A stretch of 64,000 nucleotides of DNA from Balanoglossus misakiensis (Eukaryota; Hemichordata): the NCBI GenBank assembly GCA_040954595.2, contig CM082590.2:6634001-6698000 (forward strand). The letters are read 5' to 3'. Below the pieces are notes generated by a model. It was not told the origin of the DNA, ran no database searches, and saw only the letters and a program-made list of their open reading frames with translations. The translations under genes were made by a program, and so were the position numbers. Positions 12,581 to 25,100 of this stretch are shown here, piece after piece. Each line of letters begins with the position of its first letter. Positions within the stretch are counted from its first letter, which is position 1.

Positions 12581-15294
12581 TTAAAGCTGCAAGCAGCATT
12601 GTCCGGGCCCAAGCTGTATTATCTGATCAGATTATTAGATATGCACATAATTAATGAGTAGAAACATAATGCTGTGTTTTATCCCATGAAATATCAAGGT
12701 TATATCTATGTTTGGTGTTGATATAGTGTTAAGTAGGTCAAAGGTCACCCAGAGGTCACCCACAATTTGGGCAGAAAATTTTGACCCATAGTGGTCCATG
12801 TCCAACAAAAACCAGACCTCTATCCCTTTTGGTTAGCCCGGAATTAGGTATGCACATAAATAATGAGTTAAGCAGGTGTCACAGGTGACCCAAAACTTTG
12901 GCTTTTCATTATGGCCCCATACCTCCAAACGCCAAGGCTGTATCTGCTGTGGATGTCGAGATATGCAAAAGTAGGTCAAAGGTCATCCGAGGTCACCCAA
13001 CATTTGGGCAAAAAATTTGACCCAATACTGGTTCATGTCCAACAAAAACCAAACCTCTAGGTCTATTGGTTCATCTGTAATTAGGTATGCGCATATTTAA
13101 TGAGGTCAGCAGAGGTCAAAGGGGTCATGAAAAGTAGCGAAATTTGTTGATCGCATACAAATCCACATACATCAAAAACCAAACTTATAGCCCTATTGGT
13201 TAGCCTGGAATTAGATATGCAGAAAAATGATGCGTCAAAAAGTAGGTCAAAGGTCATTGCCAAAATTACCAAAATATTTATAGCTTATTCTTGGCATATG
13301 ATGATTCATATCCATAAAAAGAATTTCTGTGCTATCAATTTTTAGGCTAGAAAGGGAATTTTTACTTTTTAATCGTTTTTCACAAAATCCAATATGGCCG
13401 CCATAATCTTCGACCAATCACATTCATCTTCGCAAACTTGATAGACATCTGTTTAATGACCACACACACCAAATCTTGTGACTCAGTTATCGCCGGTTCT
13501 TGAGAAGAAGATTTTTGAAATTTTACTAGGGTTTTTCGAAAATCCAATATGGCCGCCAAAATCTTCGACCAATCACAATGATCTTCGCAAACTTGATAGA
13601 CCTCAGTTTGGTGACCACATACCCCAAACCGCGTGACTCGGTTATCGCCGGTTCTGGAGAAGAAGATTTTTGAAATTTTGACCAGATTTCAGAAAAACAA
13701 CTGTAGCAAAAAAACTGCAACATTGACAGCATAATTTCCAATTACAAAAATGTTTGCCAGAAGGTAGTCTACCTGCACGCCAAATTTGAAGTCGATCTGA
13801 CTTGTAGTTTCTGAGATCTGAGATTTGCATTTTTTCAGAAAATCCAAGATGGCCGCCAGGTCATGTGACTAATTAAAAATTCATGGGTTCAATGCACGAC
13901 TACTCATTGACCTTGACCACTGTAGCAAGTTTGAGAACTGTACCTGCAGTGGTGTCTGAGATCTAGAGCGACAAAGAAATGACAGAAGAATAAAGAAAGA
14001 AGAAAGAAAGAAAGACAGATTAAAGCTGCAAGCAGCATTGTCCGGGCCCAAGCTCTATTATCTGATCTGATTATAAGATATGCACATAATTAATGAGTAG
14101 AAACATAATGCAGTGTTTTATCCCATGAAATATCAAGGTTATATCTATGTTTGGTGCTGATATAGTGTTAAGTAGGTCAAAGGTCACCCAGGGGTCACCC
14201 ACAATTTGGGCAGAATATTTTGACCCATAGTGGTCAATGTCCAACAAAAACCAGACCTCTAGCCCTTTTGGTTAACCCGGAATTAGGTATGCACATAAAT
14301 AATGCGTAAAGCAGGTGTCACAGGTGACCCCACAACTTTGGCTTTTCATTATGGCCCCATACCTCCAAACGCCAAGGTTGTACCTGCTTTGGATGCTGAG
14401 ATATGCAAAAGTAGGTCAAAGGTCATCTGAGGTCACCCAAAATTTGGGTAGAAAATTTTGACCCGTAGTGGTCCATGTATAACAAAAACAAAACCTCTAG
14501 GTCTATTGGTTCATCTGTAATTAGGTATGTGCATATTTAATGAGGTCAGCAGAGGTCAAAGGGGTCATGAAAAGTAGCAAAATTTGTTGATCACATACAA
14601 ATCCACATACATCAAAAACCAAACTTATAGCCCTATTGGTTAGCCAGGAATTAGATATGCAGAAATAATAATGCATGATAAGTAGGTCAAAGGTCATTGC
14701 CAAAATTACCAAAATATTTACAGCTTATTCTTGGCATATGATGATTCATATCCATAAAAAGAATTTCTGTGCTATCAATTTTTAGGCTAGAAAGGGAATT
14801 TTTACTTTTTAATTGTTTTTCACAAAATCCAATATGGCCGCCATAATCTTCGACCAATCACATTCTCCTTCGCAAATTTGATAGACATCTGTTTAATGAC
14901 CACACACACCAAATCTTGTGACTCAGTTATCGCCGGTTCTTGAGAAGAAGATTTTTGAAATTTTACTAGGGTTTTTCGAAAATCCAATATGGCCGCCATA
15001 ATCTTCGACCAATCACAATGATCTTCGCAAACTTGATAGACCTCAGTTTGGTGACCACATACCCCAAACCGCGTGACTCGGTTATTGCCGGTTCTGGAGA
15101 AGAAGATTTTTGAAATTTTGACCAGATTTCAGAAAAACAACTGTAGCAAAAAAACTGCAACATTGAAAGCAAAATATCCTATTTCAAAAATGATGGGCAG
15201 AAGGTAAACTACCAGCACACCAAATCTGAAGTAAATCTGACTTGTAGTTTCTGAGATCTGAGATTTGCATTTTTTCAGAAAAAACAATATGGCC

Positions 15295-15906
15295 GCCATG
15301 TCACGGTCAAAGGTCATTGCCAAAATTACCAAAATATTTGGGGTAGGTCCTGGCAGGGGTGATACCAATGTGCACAAAAATCAGAACTCTGGTACATTTA
15401 GAACAGGTAGAATGAGCTATATATGCATCCCTATAGGTTAGCCTGGAAATAGATATGCAGAAATAATAATGTGTGAAAAGTAGGTCAAAGGTCAGGTGAA
15501 AAATCGCCAAAAATTTGTAACATATTTTAGTCATATGACGATTGATATCCATAAAAAGAATTTGCATGCTATCAATGTTTAGACTAGAAAAAGGAATTTC
15601 AATTTTTCACTGCTTTTTACAAAATCCAATATGGCCGCCATATTTTTCGACCAATCACAATGCTCTTTGCAAACCTGATAGACATCAGTGTAATGACCAT
15701 ACTCCCCGAATCTTGCGACTCAGTTATCGCCAGTTCTGGAGAAGATTGTTGGAGTTTTACTATGGTTTTTCGAAAATCCAATATGGCCGCCATAATCTTC
15801 GACCAATCACATGTTCTTGGCAAACTTAGTAAAAATTGTGGCAAAAAAACTGGAACATGGACATCATAATGTCCAATTACAAAAATGATGGGCAGAAGGT
15901 AGACTA
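15295..15906 (+). repeat. Composite end of array A
   Basis: At about 15300-15306 the sequence jumps from the unit's ATGGCCGCCATGTCACG block straight to a GGTCAAAGGTCATTGCC block, so the tail of one unit is fused to the interior of another. The second part follows the variant order seen at 6900-7300. Homology to the family ends after GGGCAGAAGGTAGACTAC at about 15906, where other units continue with CTGCACACCAAATTTG. Confidence 0.6.
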
Positions 15907-15998
15907 CAAAACATTATGATTACACACTAATCCACATGCATCATTACACATGCAGTAGTTGAGGGCGAAATACAAAGTTAGAATGGACACATTATGTG

Positions 15999-16105
15999 AT
16001 TGGTTAATTAGTCACAAGTGATGTGTGGATTGGTTGTAAATAGTTGAAAATTTTCATCTGAATCAGTGAAAGTTTTGACAGAGGTATTTGTTTGGCTATA
16101 AACAT
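15999..16105 (+). promoter_or_regulatory. Possible RNA polymerase II promoter: two inverted CCAAT boxes and a TATA-like box
   Basis: ATTGG (inverted CCAAT) occurs at 15999-16003 and again at 16029-16033 in similar contexts (GTGATTGGTTAA, GGATTGGTTG). A TATA-like CTATAAACAT follows at 16096-16105. The spacing suits a promoter reading toward the possible leader exon at 16227. These short motifs are common by chance, so this is only a candidate. Confidence 0.3.
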
Positions 16106-16226
16106 ATCTTTATTTAAGTGAACAGATCTGTATATTACATTCGTTAACTGTGAAGAGGATGTAGTATAGATATACCAATATATTGAGCTGTATAAACAGA
16201 GTGTTAACCCAACACGTCTATGGGGT

Positions 16227-16307
16227 ATGAATCTGAAAGCAACTTCATCCTACGCACTTGAATCCGAAAACGAATCTGACTCCAGCAGAGGCGTTGACCT
16301 GAATCCG
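16227..16307 (+). other. Possible first leader exon with upstream ATG
   Basis: An ATG at 16227 opens 27 codons ending exactly at a strong donor (CCG|GTGAGT at 16307/16308). Joined directly to the acceptor at 19159 it would be in frame with the Helentron protein and add 27 residues. If the 26-nt candidate exon at 17487 is included, it becomes an upstream frame that stops soon after entering the main exon. This is inferred from splice-site appearance only. Confidence 0.3.
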
Positions 16308-17486
16308 GTGAGTAACACGTATACAATTACATGCAGTTTTTAAATGTGGTACGAATGAGAGAATCGGTTGTTTGAACGTATTATACTTGGTGATGTTGGT
16401 TATGAAGTTGTTGTTTAACCAATGGTAGTGTGATTTTGTCTGTTTGTGAGACGATGGCAGTTTTGTAAGATGTTTTGTATTTTCGTCTCGAGCGAATTCC
16501 AATATGGCGGCTATCGTAACGTGTCGAGATTGCTTACTGTATGTAAAGAATCCATGGTACCGTAAGCATGCATGTTTTGGCAAATGTTATATATGTTGAG
16601 ATGGTGGAGTTTGCTGGATTAAATAGAACAATTAGAGGCTGGGTAAATCAGAGTTTCTAGTGCGTTCCATTCAAGTTGAAATTACGAGATAAGCTTCTTT
16701 TTCAGTCAATGTACAAATGATTATTTAGACTGGAAAGGGTTTAGGCAAGCGAATCTCGTGACCGGAAGTGTTGAATTCGGGCGATCGGTGTGCCATGCGT
16801 ATGTTACGTACAAGCGTTGGTAAAGTATTATTTCTGGGATGTGTATTTGTAAAAAATAAATAAACTGTGTGATATTTATGGATTGGCTTTTCCAAATACG
16901 TAAATACTGCATTTATTTCTGTGAATATTGTATGTTTATGTGATCAAAAGCCCAGGGGTTATCATTGTAATTTTTATCAGTTAAATCGATTTGTTTTTTG
17001 ATAATTGAAAGGAATTTTGCTTCAAATATTGAACAATCTGTGTGAGTACAAAACAGAAACATTGCTGGATTATTTGACGTTTTAGTTGTTTGTAAAAAAG
17101 TGGGGACAAGCGGAGAATTGGCCAAATATTTTTGGTGACCACTGTCTTTAGTGTGTATGCTTTCTGGTGGTGACAGGTGTGCCAAAACATAGACAATGGA
17201 ATCTGGCAGGAGCATGAAAAGAACAGTTGACTTGTAAACATATTTTGATGCCATGAAACTATGTTGTGGGCAAGACAAGTTATGTTATCAATCTGTGGTA
17301 ACCTGTATGTGCCATTTGTATGGAAACTGTGATCAAGATATGAATTTCTGAATATCACAAGCTTGGCAGTGAATTCATTGTTAATTGTTATCCTGTTTGT
17401 AGGCAATTGTATATTTTCATGTACTAGTTTAAATATACATTTATAGTTAATTAGTTATTAATTATTATTTATTATTTTCTTGACAG

Positions 17487-17512
17487 ATTTTGGCTACCAA
17501 AGAGTTTTCAAG
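17487..17512 (+). other. Possible 26-nt leader exon
   Basis: A 26-nt segment follows a good acceptor (TATTTTCTTGACAG, ending 17486) and is followed by a good donor (AAG|GTGAGTG at 17513). Its length is not a multiple of three, so its inclusion would change the frame of any upstream ATG relative to the Helentron ORF. It may equally belong to an unrelated transcript or be chance. Confidence 0.25.
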
Positions 17513-18010
17513 GTGAGTGTTGGTGCACAACAGTGCATATTATCATAGATTAACACTCAGGTGTGCATTGTGTCAAATGTGAATTAGCCTTTTAAATCAT
17601 TTGCGGAGAAATTGCTTAGTTCTACTATCAGTCACACTGTGGTTTAATATCAGATAGGATGATTGTCCACTTCCATGCACCGTCTGTTAACATGTAAAAG
17701 CACTAGCCCATTTCTTTGAATTTGTTATTCAGGGGTGATGGAACAAAAACATATTGTAATAGTTCATAGAAATGGTGTTTATTGAATACATCAGAAAGGA
17801 AGGGACTTGTATGTGCAGAACAATCATTGTGCTATGTGGTGTTAAGACCATTGGATAGTGCCGTTTCTTACAACAGTGGCTTCAATAAAACATTGGTATG
17901 ATGTATGTTTCTTGATATCCCTGCCTTGTTATTGAACTTGTATATTAAATTGTTAAGTGTAAATCAGGTCTATAACAATCGTTTGTGATTCGTATGAGTG
18001 CATAATGAAA

Positions 18011-19030
18011 ATGAGAAAATGTCGGGTCATTCAGGGTCAGGTCTGAAGCCTTATTTGGTTGTACATGGTGGATGTTGGGGTGTCCGTGTATTTGTTTATG
18101 TGTGTGCAAATTCATACATGTATGCCTATCGTACTTGGACTTGATATTGCTAGTTGGTGGAAATGGTTTTGAAGTGAAATTTTATTCAGATTTGGCTGAG
18201 TACATTGCAACGTAAATGGGAAAATGTCGGGTCATTCAGGGTCAGGTCTGAAGCCTTATTTGGTTGCACACGGTGGATGTTGGGGTGTCCGTGTATTTGT
18301 TTATGTGTGTGCAAATTCATACATGTATGCCTATCGTACTTGGACTTGATATTGCTAACTGGTAGAAATGGTTTTGAAGTGAAATTTTATTCACATTTGT
18401 CTGAGTACATTGCAACGTAAATGGGAAAATGTCGGGTCATTCAGGGTCAGGTCTGAAGCCTTATTTGGTTGTACACGGTGGATGTTTTGGTGTCCGTGTA
18501 TTTGTTTATGTGTGTGCAAATTCATACATGTATGCCTATCGTACTTGGACTTGATATTGCTAGCTGGTGGAAATGGTTTTGAAGTGAAATTTTATTCAGA
18601 TTTGGCTGAGTACATTGCAACGTAAATGGGAAAATGTCGGGTCATTCAGGGTCAGGTCTGAAGCCTTATTTGGTTGTACATGGTGGATGTTGGGGTGTCC
18701 GTGTATTTGTTTATGTCTGTGCAAATTCATACATGTATGCCTATCGTACTTGGACTTGATATTGCTAAATAGTGGAAATGATTTTTAAAGAAAATTTCAC
18801 TCAGATCTGAGATTTGTCTGAGCACATTCTAATGTGAATGCCAGAATGTTAAGTCATACAGGGGTTAGGATTTAAGCCTTATCCTGTGTTCCAGCAGAAA
18901 AAAAGTGTGTCTGTGATACTTTGTGTGTATATGTGTCTATTTGTATACAGGCATGGGGATATGTGTGTATTATGTGTTGCTGTTGAATTACAACCTTGTT
19001 CGGACTTAGTTTCTATAAATCACTTCTGTC
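18011..19030 (+). repeat. 205-bp minisatellite, four near-identical copies and one decayed copy
   Basis: AAAATGTCGGGTCATTCAGG recurs at 18016, 18221, 18426 and 18631, an exact period of 205 bp. A fifth, strongly diverged copy follows at about 18836-19030 (CAGAATGTTAAGTCATACAGG). Each copy contains a GT-rich run (GTGTCCGTGTATTTGTTTATG). The array ends roughly 130 bp before the acceptor-like site in front of the Helentron ORF, so it lies in the transposon leader or its promoter region. Short open frames in the copies are not convincing genes. Confidence 0.85.
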
Positions 19031-19159
19031 TGTTAAAAGTTCCACTGCTTTTTACTGGTTATAATCACTAGTGATGTGATTTGATGAGAAGGTTATCCGA
19101 AGTCTGGTGGTGAAAGGATAGTAAAAACCTAACTAGACAGTATATTTGCTTTGTTCCAG

Positions 19160-22100
19160 ATGCCACGCAGTAGATACTGGAGGAAGAAGAGGAGTCAGAA
19201 GAATGAAGATACTGTTGTGTCTGAGGATCCTGTCCTCTTGAAAAACAGGATAGCTATAGAGCACAAAGAGGGGCCTGCCCTCTCTAAAAACAGGAATAGA
19301 AATGAATACAAAGAGGGGCCTGCCCTCTCTAAAAACAGGAATAGAAATGAATTCAAAGAGGGGCCTGCCCTCTCTAAAAACAGGAATAGAAATGAATACA
19401 AAGAGGGGCCTGCCCTCTCTAAAAACAGGAATAGAAATGAATTCAAAGAGGGGCCTGCCCTCTCTAAAAACAGGAATAGAAATGAATACAAAGAGGGGCC
19501 TGCCCTCTCTAAAAACAGGAATAGAAATGAATACAAAGAGGGGCCTGCCCTCTCTAAAAACAGGAATAGAAATGAATTCAAAGAGGGGCCTGCCCTCTCT
19601 AAAAACAGGAATATGGATAAAATCAGAAAAAGTGACAGAGAAAATGAAAGTACAAAAGTCAACAATGAGATATTTGAGACTGAAAATCAAAGTGTTGATA
19701 AGACTGAAGGAAGTAATGAAATTCTGCAAGAACATAGTCTTGACAATGATTCATCGGATGACCTATATATTGGTAGTGGAACAGGGGACAGCGTATATTC
19801 ATTCTCTCCACTAACTTTTGATGTATGTGAACAGCTGTGTTGCAAATTTGACATTGTAGATAAAAATAATATTGATATTTTCAATAAACTTGGAAGTGTA
19901 ACAATTGGAGACCCATGTAATTACAAGTCAATTATTGGTGATGGGAACTGTTTTTTTAGGTCCTTGTCATATTGTATAAGTGGGACTGAGCGAAATCACG
20001 GAGTTATTCGAACGGCCATTGTGAATCACTTGAAAGCCAATGAGGAAGTATATTCAGGCTGGGTACGGTTAGATGGATATACATCAGTTGCTGATTACAT
20101 TGCAAAGTCCAGAATGGATCATCTCGGAACATGGGCTACAGAAACTGAAATCCTTGCCACTACAAATCTCTTCAATGTAAATATTTTCGTGTACAGTTTC
20201 GATAGTTGGTGGAAACATTCATGTAATATAATCAATAAAAACAATGTTGATAGAGGTGTTGGTATATACCTGAACCATCGCAATAGAAACCATTATGAAG
20301 TAGTTGAGTGTGTGAAGACACCACAGTTGGAAAACTGTCATTGTACACACATTGATTGCAATGAAGTTATCCCTATTGAAAATGTAACTGGAGAATGCAT
20401 GGGTGTGACAGACAATGAGTGTTCAAAACAAATTGGTTTGAAAAAAGAGTTCCATTTGGATGACGTTTTTGCAACACAGTGTTTCGCACCAGTACGAAAT
20501 AAGAAACGCGGTAGAGCCATTGGTGAACGGTTGAAAAAGAAACTCAGGCGTGAAAAGTATGAAAGTGAAAGAGGTAAATTGAATGAATTAAATGTACCCA
20601 GTAGTCTGAAGAGCTCTAAAGCATCTAAACAATATGAACGCTATCAGACTAATTCTGAATATAGAGACAACATAAAATCGGATAGTAGAAAGAGATATCA
20701 TGAAGATGTACTGTATAGAGAGAACAAAAAACGTAGACTTGCAGGAAGATATGATCATGACCTAGTATATCGTGAAGTACAGAAAACTGTATGTGCAGAA
20801 CAATGTTTGGCAAAATATGAAAAAGTTCCACTATACAGAGAGCACAAGAAGAGTGAGAGTGCAGCACAATGTGTTGACAAGTACAAAAAAGATCAGACAT
20901 TCCGAGAACAAAAGAAGAGACAGAGTGCAGAACAATGTGTTGACAAGTACAAAAAAGATGAGACTTTCCGAGAACAAAAGAAGAGACAATGTGTTGACAA
21001 GTACAAAAAAGATCAGACATTCCGAGAACAAAAGAAGAGACAGAATGCAGCACTATGTGTTGACAAGTACAAAAAAGATCAGACTTTCCGAGAACAAAAG
21101 AAGAGACAATGTGTTGACAAGTACAAAAAAGATCAGACATTCCGAGAACAAAAGAAGAGACAGAGTGCAGCACAATGTGTTGACAAGTACAAAAAAGATC
21201 AGACATTCCGAGAACAAAAGAAGAGACAGAGTGCAGCACAATGTGTTCATAAGTACAAAAAAGATCTGGAGTTTCGAGAACAAAAGAAGAGACAGACTGC
21301 AGCAGTATTTGCTGACAAGTTCCAAAACGATCAGAAGTTCCGAGAACACAAAAAAAGTCAGAATGCAGCACAATTTCTTGACAAGTATAACAGAGATGAA
21401 GAGTTTCAAAACTGGACCAAAAAAAAATGTTTGGAACGTTACCAACAGGATCACGTTTATAAACAAACTGTACTGCAGAGAAGACGTACTGAGAGGAAAG
21501 TGACAAAGATTGAAAAGGGAAATATAGAGCGTGTTATAATTGATTTCCGGAATCAGATTTCAGTTGGGCCAAATTGTGTATGTTCAGTTTGTCACCGGCG
21601 ACTTTTTAGAAAACAGGTAATTGTTTGTAAGATGGATAACTATGTCTCTAAGGGAGGTCTCTGTGAAATGAATGCCAACAAATGCATAACACAAGAGTAT
21701 GTACACAACTGTAGTGAATTATGTATTGTTGATTGTCCCCTTAAGAGCAGTGCAGCCAGTAAATTATGGATTTGTCACACATGTCATAGCAAACTCTTGC
21801 GTGCAGAGATGCCTGTTCAAGCTGCTGCAAACAATCTTGATGTCAAACCAATCCCTGATGAATTAAAATGTCTGAATTCTTTAGAGCAACATTTAATTGC
21901 ACTGCATATTCCTTTCATGAAAATGATGGCACTACCAAGAGGTGGACAAAATGGTGTTCACGGACCTGTTGTGTGTGTCCCGTCTAATATAGAAAAGGCC
22001 ACAAGTATTTTGCCTAGAGGTGAATTGGAGGACCAGATGATAAAGGTGAAATTGAAGCGGAAATTAAGTTATAAAGGTTGTTATCAGTATCAATTTGTAA

Positions 22101-25100
22101 ACAAAGGACACATTCAAAATGCACTGGAATACCTACAGAAAAATAACAAGTGGTATAATGATGTCAAATTCAATCTCACTTGGGAAAATACTCTTGAAAA
22201 GACTGAAGAAAAATCTAATGGTGAAAGTAATGAAAACACTGAGGAAAAATTGTTAGATACTGAAGGCAATGATGTAGCATCAGACACAGAAAATGGAAAT
22301 GAGCCTGATGGAGATACTAATGGAATATTCATGGACACATGCTTTCAACCAGTTGACATTGGTCAGGATATTCTTGATTATCACTTTGATGATATCACTT
22401 GTGTTGCTCCTGGCGAGGATAATAAACCTGTTAGAGTGTTGATGGAGAAGTTCAATGAAGCTAAGTGCTTTCCTGTGATATTCCCAACTGGATCACCAAC
22501 ATTTCACGATGATCGAGAGGTTAAGATAACAATAGGACGATACCTGCAGAGTCGCCTCATGAATGCAAGTAACAGGTTTGCAAAAAGCACAGACTACATA
22601 TTTTATGCACAATATCGTTCAGAACTTGACCAGGTTGTATCAAATGTTTCAATCGCTTTGAGAAAAGGAACTGCCAACGCTTGTGGCAAAAAGGTGACAT
22701 CTGATGTTCTGACTGATGGGGATTCTTTGAGAGAGATATTGAAGTGTGATGAAGGCTACAAGTTTCTAAAACCAGTACGAGGAACTCCTCCTTATTGGCA
22801 AGCTACACAGAAAGATATTTTTGCAATGATCAGACAGTTAGGTATACCGACATGGTTCTGTTCATTTTCTGCTGCTGACTTAAGATGGAAAGAAGTAATT
22901 GAGACTATCCTACGTGAAGAAGGTGATACACGTAATGCTGAGGATCTCGATTGGTGTGAGAAATGTGGTATCCTGAGACGAAATCCTGTAACAGCAGCAA
23001 GAATGTTTGATCATAGATTCCATTGTTTCTTGAATGAGGTAATAATGTCACCAGCTAGTCCTATTGGGAAGATCAAAGATTATTTTTATCGAGTTGAGTT
23101 TCAGCAGCGTGGATCACCACACACTCACTGTTTGTTTTGGGTTGAAAATGCACCAAAAGTGGACAAAGATTCTGATGAGGATGTTGTTGAGTTTGTTGAC
23201 AGATATGTAACATGTGAAATGCCTTCTATAGAGGAGGATGAGGTACTGCATGAGATTGTGAAAACAGTCCAGAAACACAGCTCAAGGCATTCAAAATCTT
23301 GCAAGAAAAAGGGTACTACATGTCGATTCAACTTCCCCCGACCTCCTTCAAACAAAACCTTTATATGCCACCCATCTGTCAGCATAGATACCGGAATAGA
23401 GGTAACAGATGACGATCAGTGTAAGGATGATCAAATGTCTACATCGCTGGAGAGTGAATTTGAAAATAGTTTGCTTGAGTTGGATGATACAGTATTGGTT
23501 CAGAAGAAGGCTAGACAAATTTTAGAACGAGTGTGGACATGCCTGTGTGATAAAGAGAAACAAATTGATACTATTGATGATTTGTTCAATGCAGTTGGCA
23601 TATCTCAGGAGATGTTTGAACAAGCAAATGCAATTTTGGCAAAGAAGACAAGTGTAGTTCTAAAACGTGAGCCAAGTGATGTTTGGGTGAACCAATATAA
23701 TACCAACCTTCTCCGTTGCTGGAATGCAAACATGGACATTCAGTTTGTGGTGGATGCTTATGCCTGTGTTGTGTACATTGTGTCATACATCTCTAAGGCC
23801 GAAAGAGAAATGGGTTTACTCTTGGAACATGCACAGAAAGAGGCTAACAAAGAAGGAAATATGGATGCAAAGTCTGCCATGAAAGAGTTAGGTGGTGTAT
23901 ATCTGCACAACAGGGAAATAAGTGCCCAGGAAGCTGTTTATAGGGTATGTGGTTTGAAACTGAAACAATCATCACGAAAAGTTCAGTTTATTCCAACAGG
24001 AGAAAATCAAATTAAAATGAGTCTGCCATTAGCTGCAATTCAGAAGAAAATGAAAGGTGGTGATTTAGATGAGGAAGAGATATGGATGAATAGCATTGTA
24101 GACAGGTACAAGAACAGACCAAATGGGGTAGATTTTGACAACATGTGTCTTGCAAAATTTTGTTCTGAATACAGAGTGGTTTCAAAATCAGAAATGAAAA
24201 ATGTGAGTAATGAAAAACGCCACAGTCCAATAGTGAAGTTGAAAAATGATGTTGGTTACATGCAGAAAAGATCTATAAGTGATGGTGCTGTTGTTAGATA
24301 TGCTAGATTTTCTGTTACCAAATGTCCAGAAAAGCACTATGGCAGTATATTACAACTGTTTCTCCCATATCGTACGGAATCACAACTGAAACCTAGTGGA
24401 TTTGAATCGTTTGAGGATTTTTATTGTCTTGGTGCAGTGAAATGTGGCACTGCTTCTTTAGAAAAGGTTAAAATGATTGTAGATGCCAATAAAGCATTAT
24501 TTGAAACAGAGGCTGATGCTATTGATGCAGCTGGACAATTTCTTGATGAGAATGGCCATCTTGAAGATGCATGGGCTCAAATATGTCCAGAAAATGAATT
24601 AGAACGATTGGAATGCATTGAAGAAGGTAAAAAGTGCTGTGATGATGATCCAGTGGATGACAGTGATATTCCGGACTTGGTAAAAAAACCTAAAGGTGAT
24701 GATTGCCATGTAGAACTTTCAAATTCAATGAAGAAATATGAGGTTGAAGCAATGTGTAGATCTTTGAACAAGAAACAAGCAGAAGTGTTTTACACTGTCA
24801 GGAAGTGGTGTTTGGACAAAAGCAATGGCAAGAATCCAGAACCCTTTTATTTGTTTGTCACTGGTGGTGCTGGTACTGGAAAAAGTCACTTAATCAAAAG
24901 CATATATCATGAAGCCAAACGAATTCTAGCTCGTGCAATGCCAGATGTTGATGGAATTTCAATTGCTTTAACTGCACCAACAGGAGTAGCAGCGTTTAAT
25001 ATACAAGGAACAACTCTCCATCATATATTCTCCATAGCTGTTGACTCAAAGCTGCCATATCAGCCACTGCGTGAAGAAAAGCTCAATACTCTTCGTTGCA

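Larger units (their letters stand above)
1..15906 (+). repeat. Satellite-like tandem array A, about ten units of mostly 1.4-1.5 kb
   Basis: Units start with TTAAAGCTGCAAGCAGC (a small hairpin, GCTGC-AA-GCAGC) and end in a purine tail of AAGAA/AAAG type. Unit starts are near 478, 1692, 3127, 4820, 6251, 7656, 9580, 11134, 12581 and 14020; the window opens inside a unit. Recurrent blocks in order: a head with GGGCCCAAGCT, several AGGTCAAAGGTCACC blocks, TATGCACATAATTAATGAG blocks, then several AAAATCCAATATGGCCGCC blocks. Short frames of 60-110 codons recur once per unit and are by-products of repetition: they resemble no known protein and change or break between units. The last unit is a composite (a jump near 15305) and homology stops at about 15906. 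The GCTGCAAGCAGC head recalls repeats I remember from fish genomes, but I could not verify that. Confidence 0.85.
15907..19159 (+). other. Region upstream of the Helentron gene
   Basis: About 3.2 kb between the end of array A and the start codon of the Helentron gene. It holds a promoter-like stretch (15999-16105), two possible leader exons (16227-16307, 17487-17512) and a 205-bp minisatellite (about 18011-19030). I see no convincing protein-coding gene of its own; minus-strand frames of up to 141 codons at 16981-17406 resemble nothing I know. The 5' terminus of the transposon should lie in or near this interval, but I could not identify it. Confidence 0.5.

Noticed and set aside
2009-15567. 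Recurrent 60-112 codon frames (for example MAFHYGPIPPNAKAV and MQISDLRNYKSD) in array A
   Set aside because: They recur only because the repeat unit recurs, are broken or shifted in many units and match no known family.
16245-17406. Minus-strand frames of 112-141 codons
   Set aside because: No recognisable domain, overlapping frames compete and composition looks random.
19133-19735. Minus-strand open frames of 156-200 codons with PVFREGRPLF or FLERAGPSL repeats
   Set aside because: They mirror the 45-bp in-frame repeat of the Helentron gene on the other strand; a 45-bp unit without stops keeps all frames open.
20649-21506. Minus-strand 285-codon frame with HIVLHSVSSFVLG repeats
   Set aside because: Antisense shadow of the 66-bp coding repeat; no domain and no independent support.
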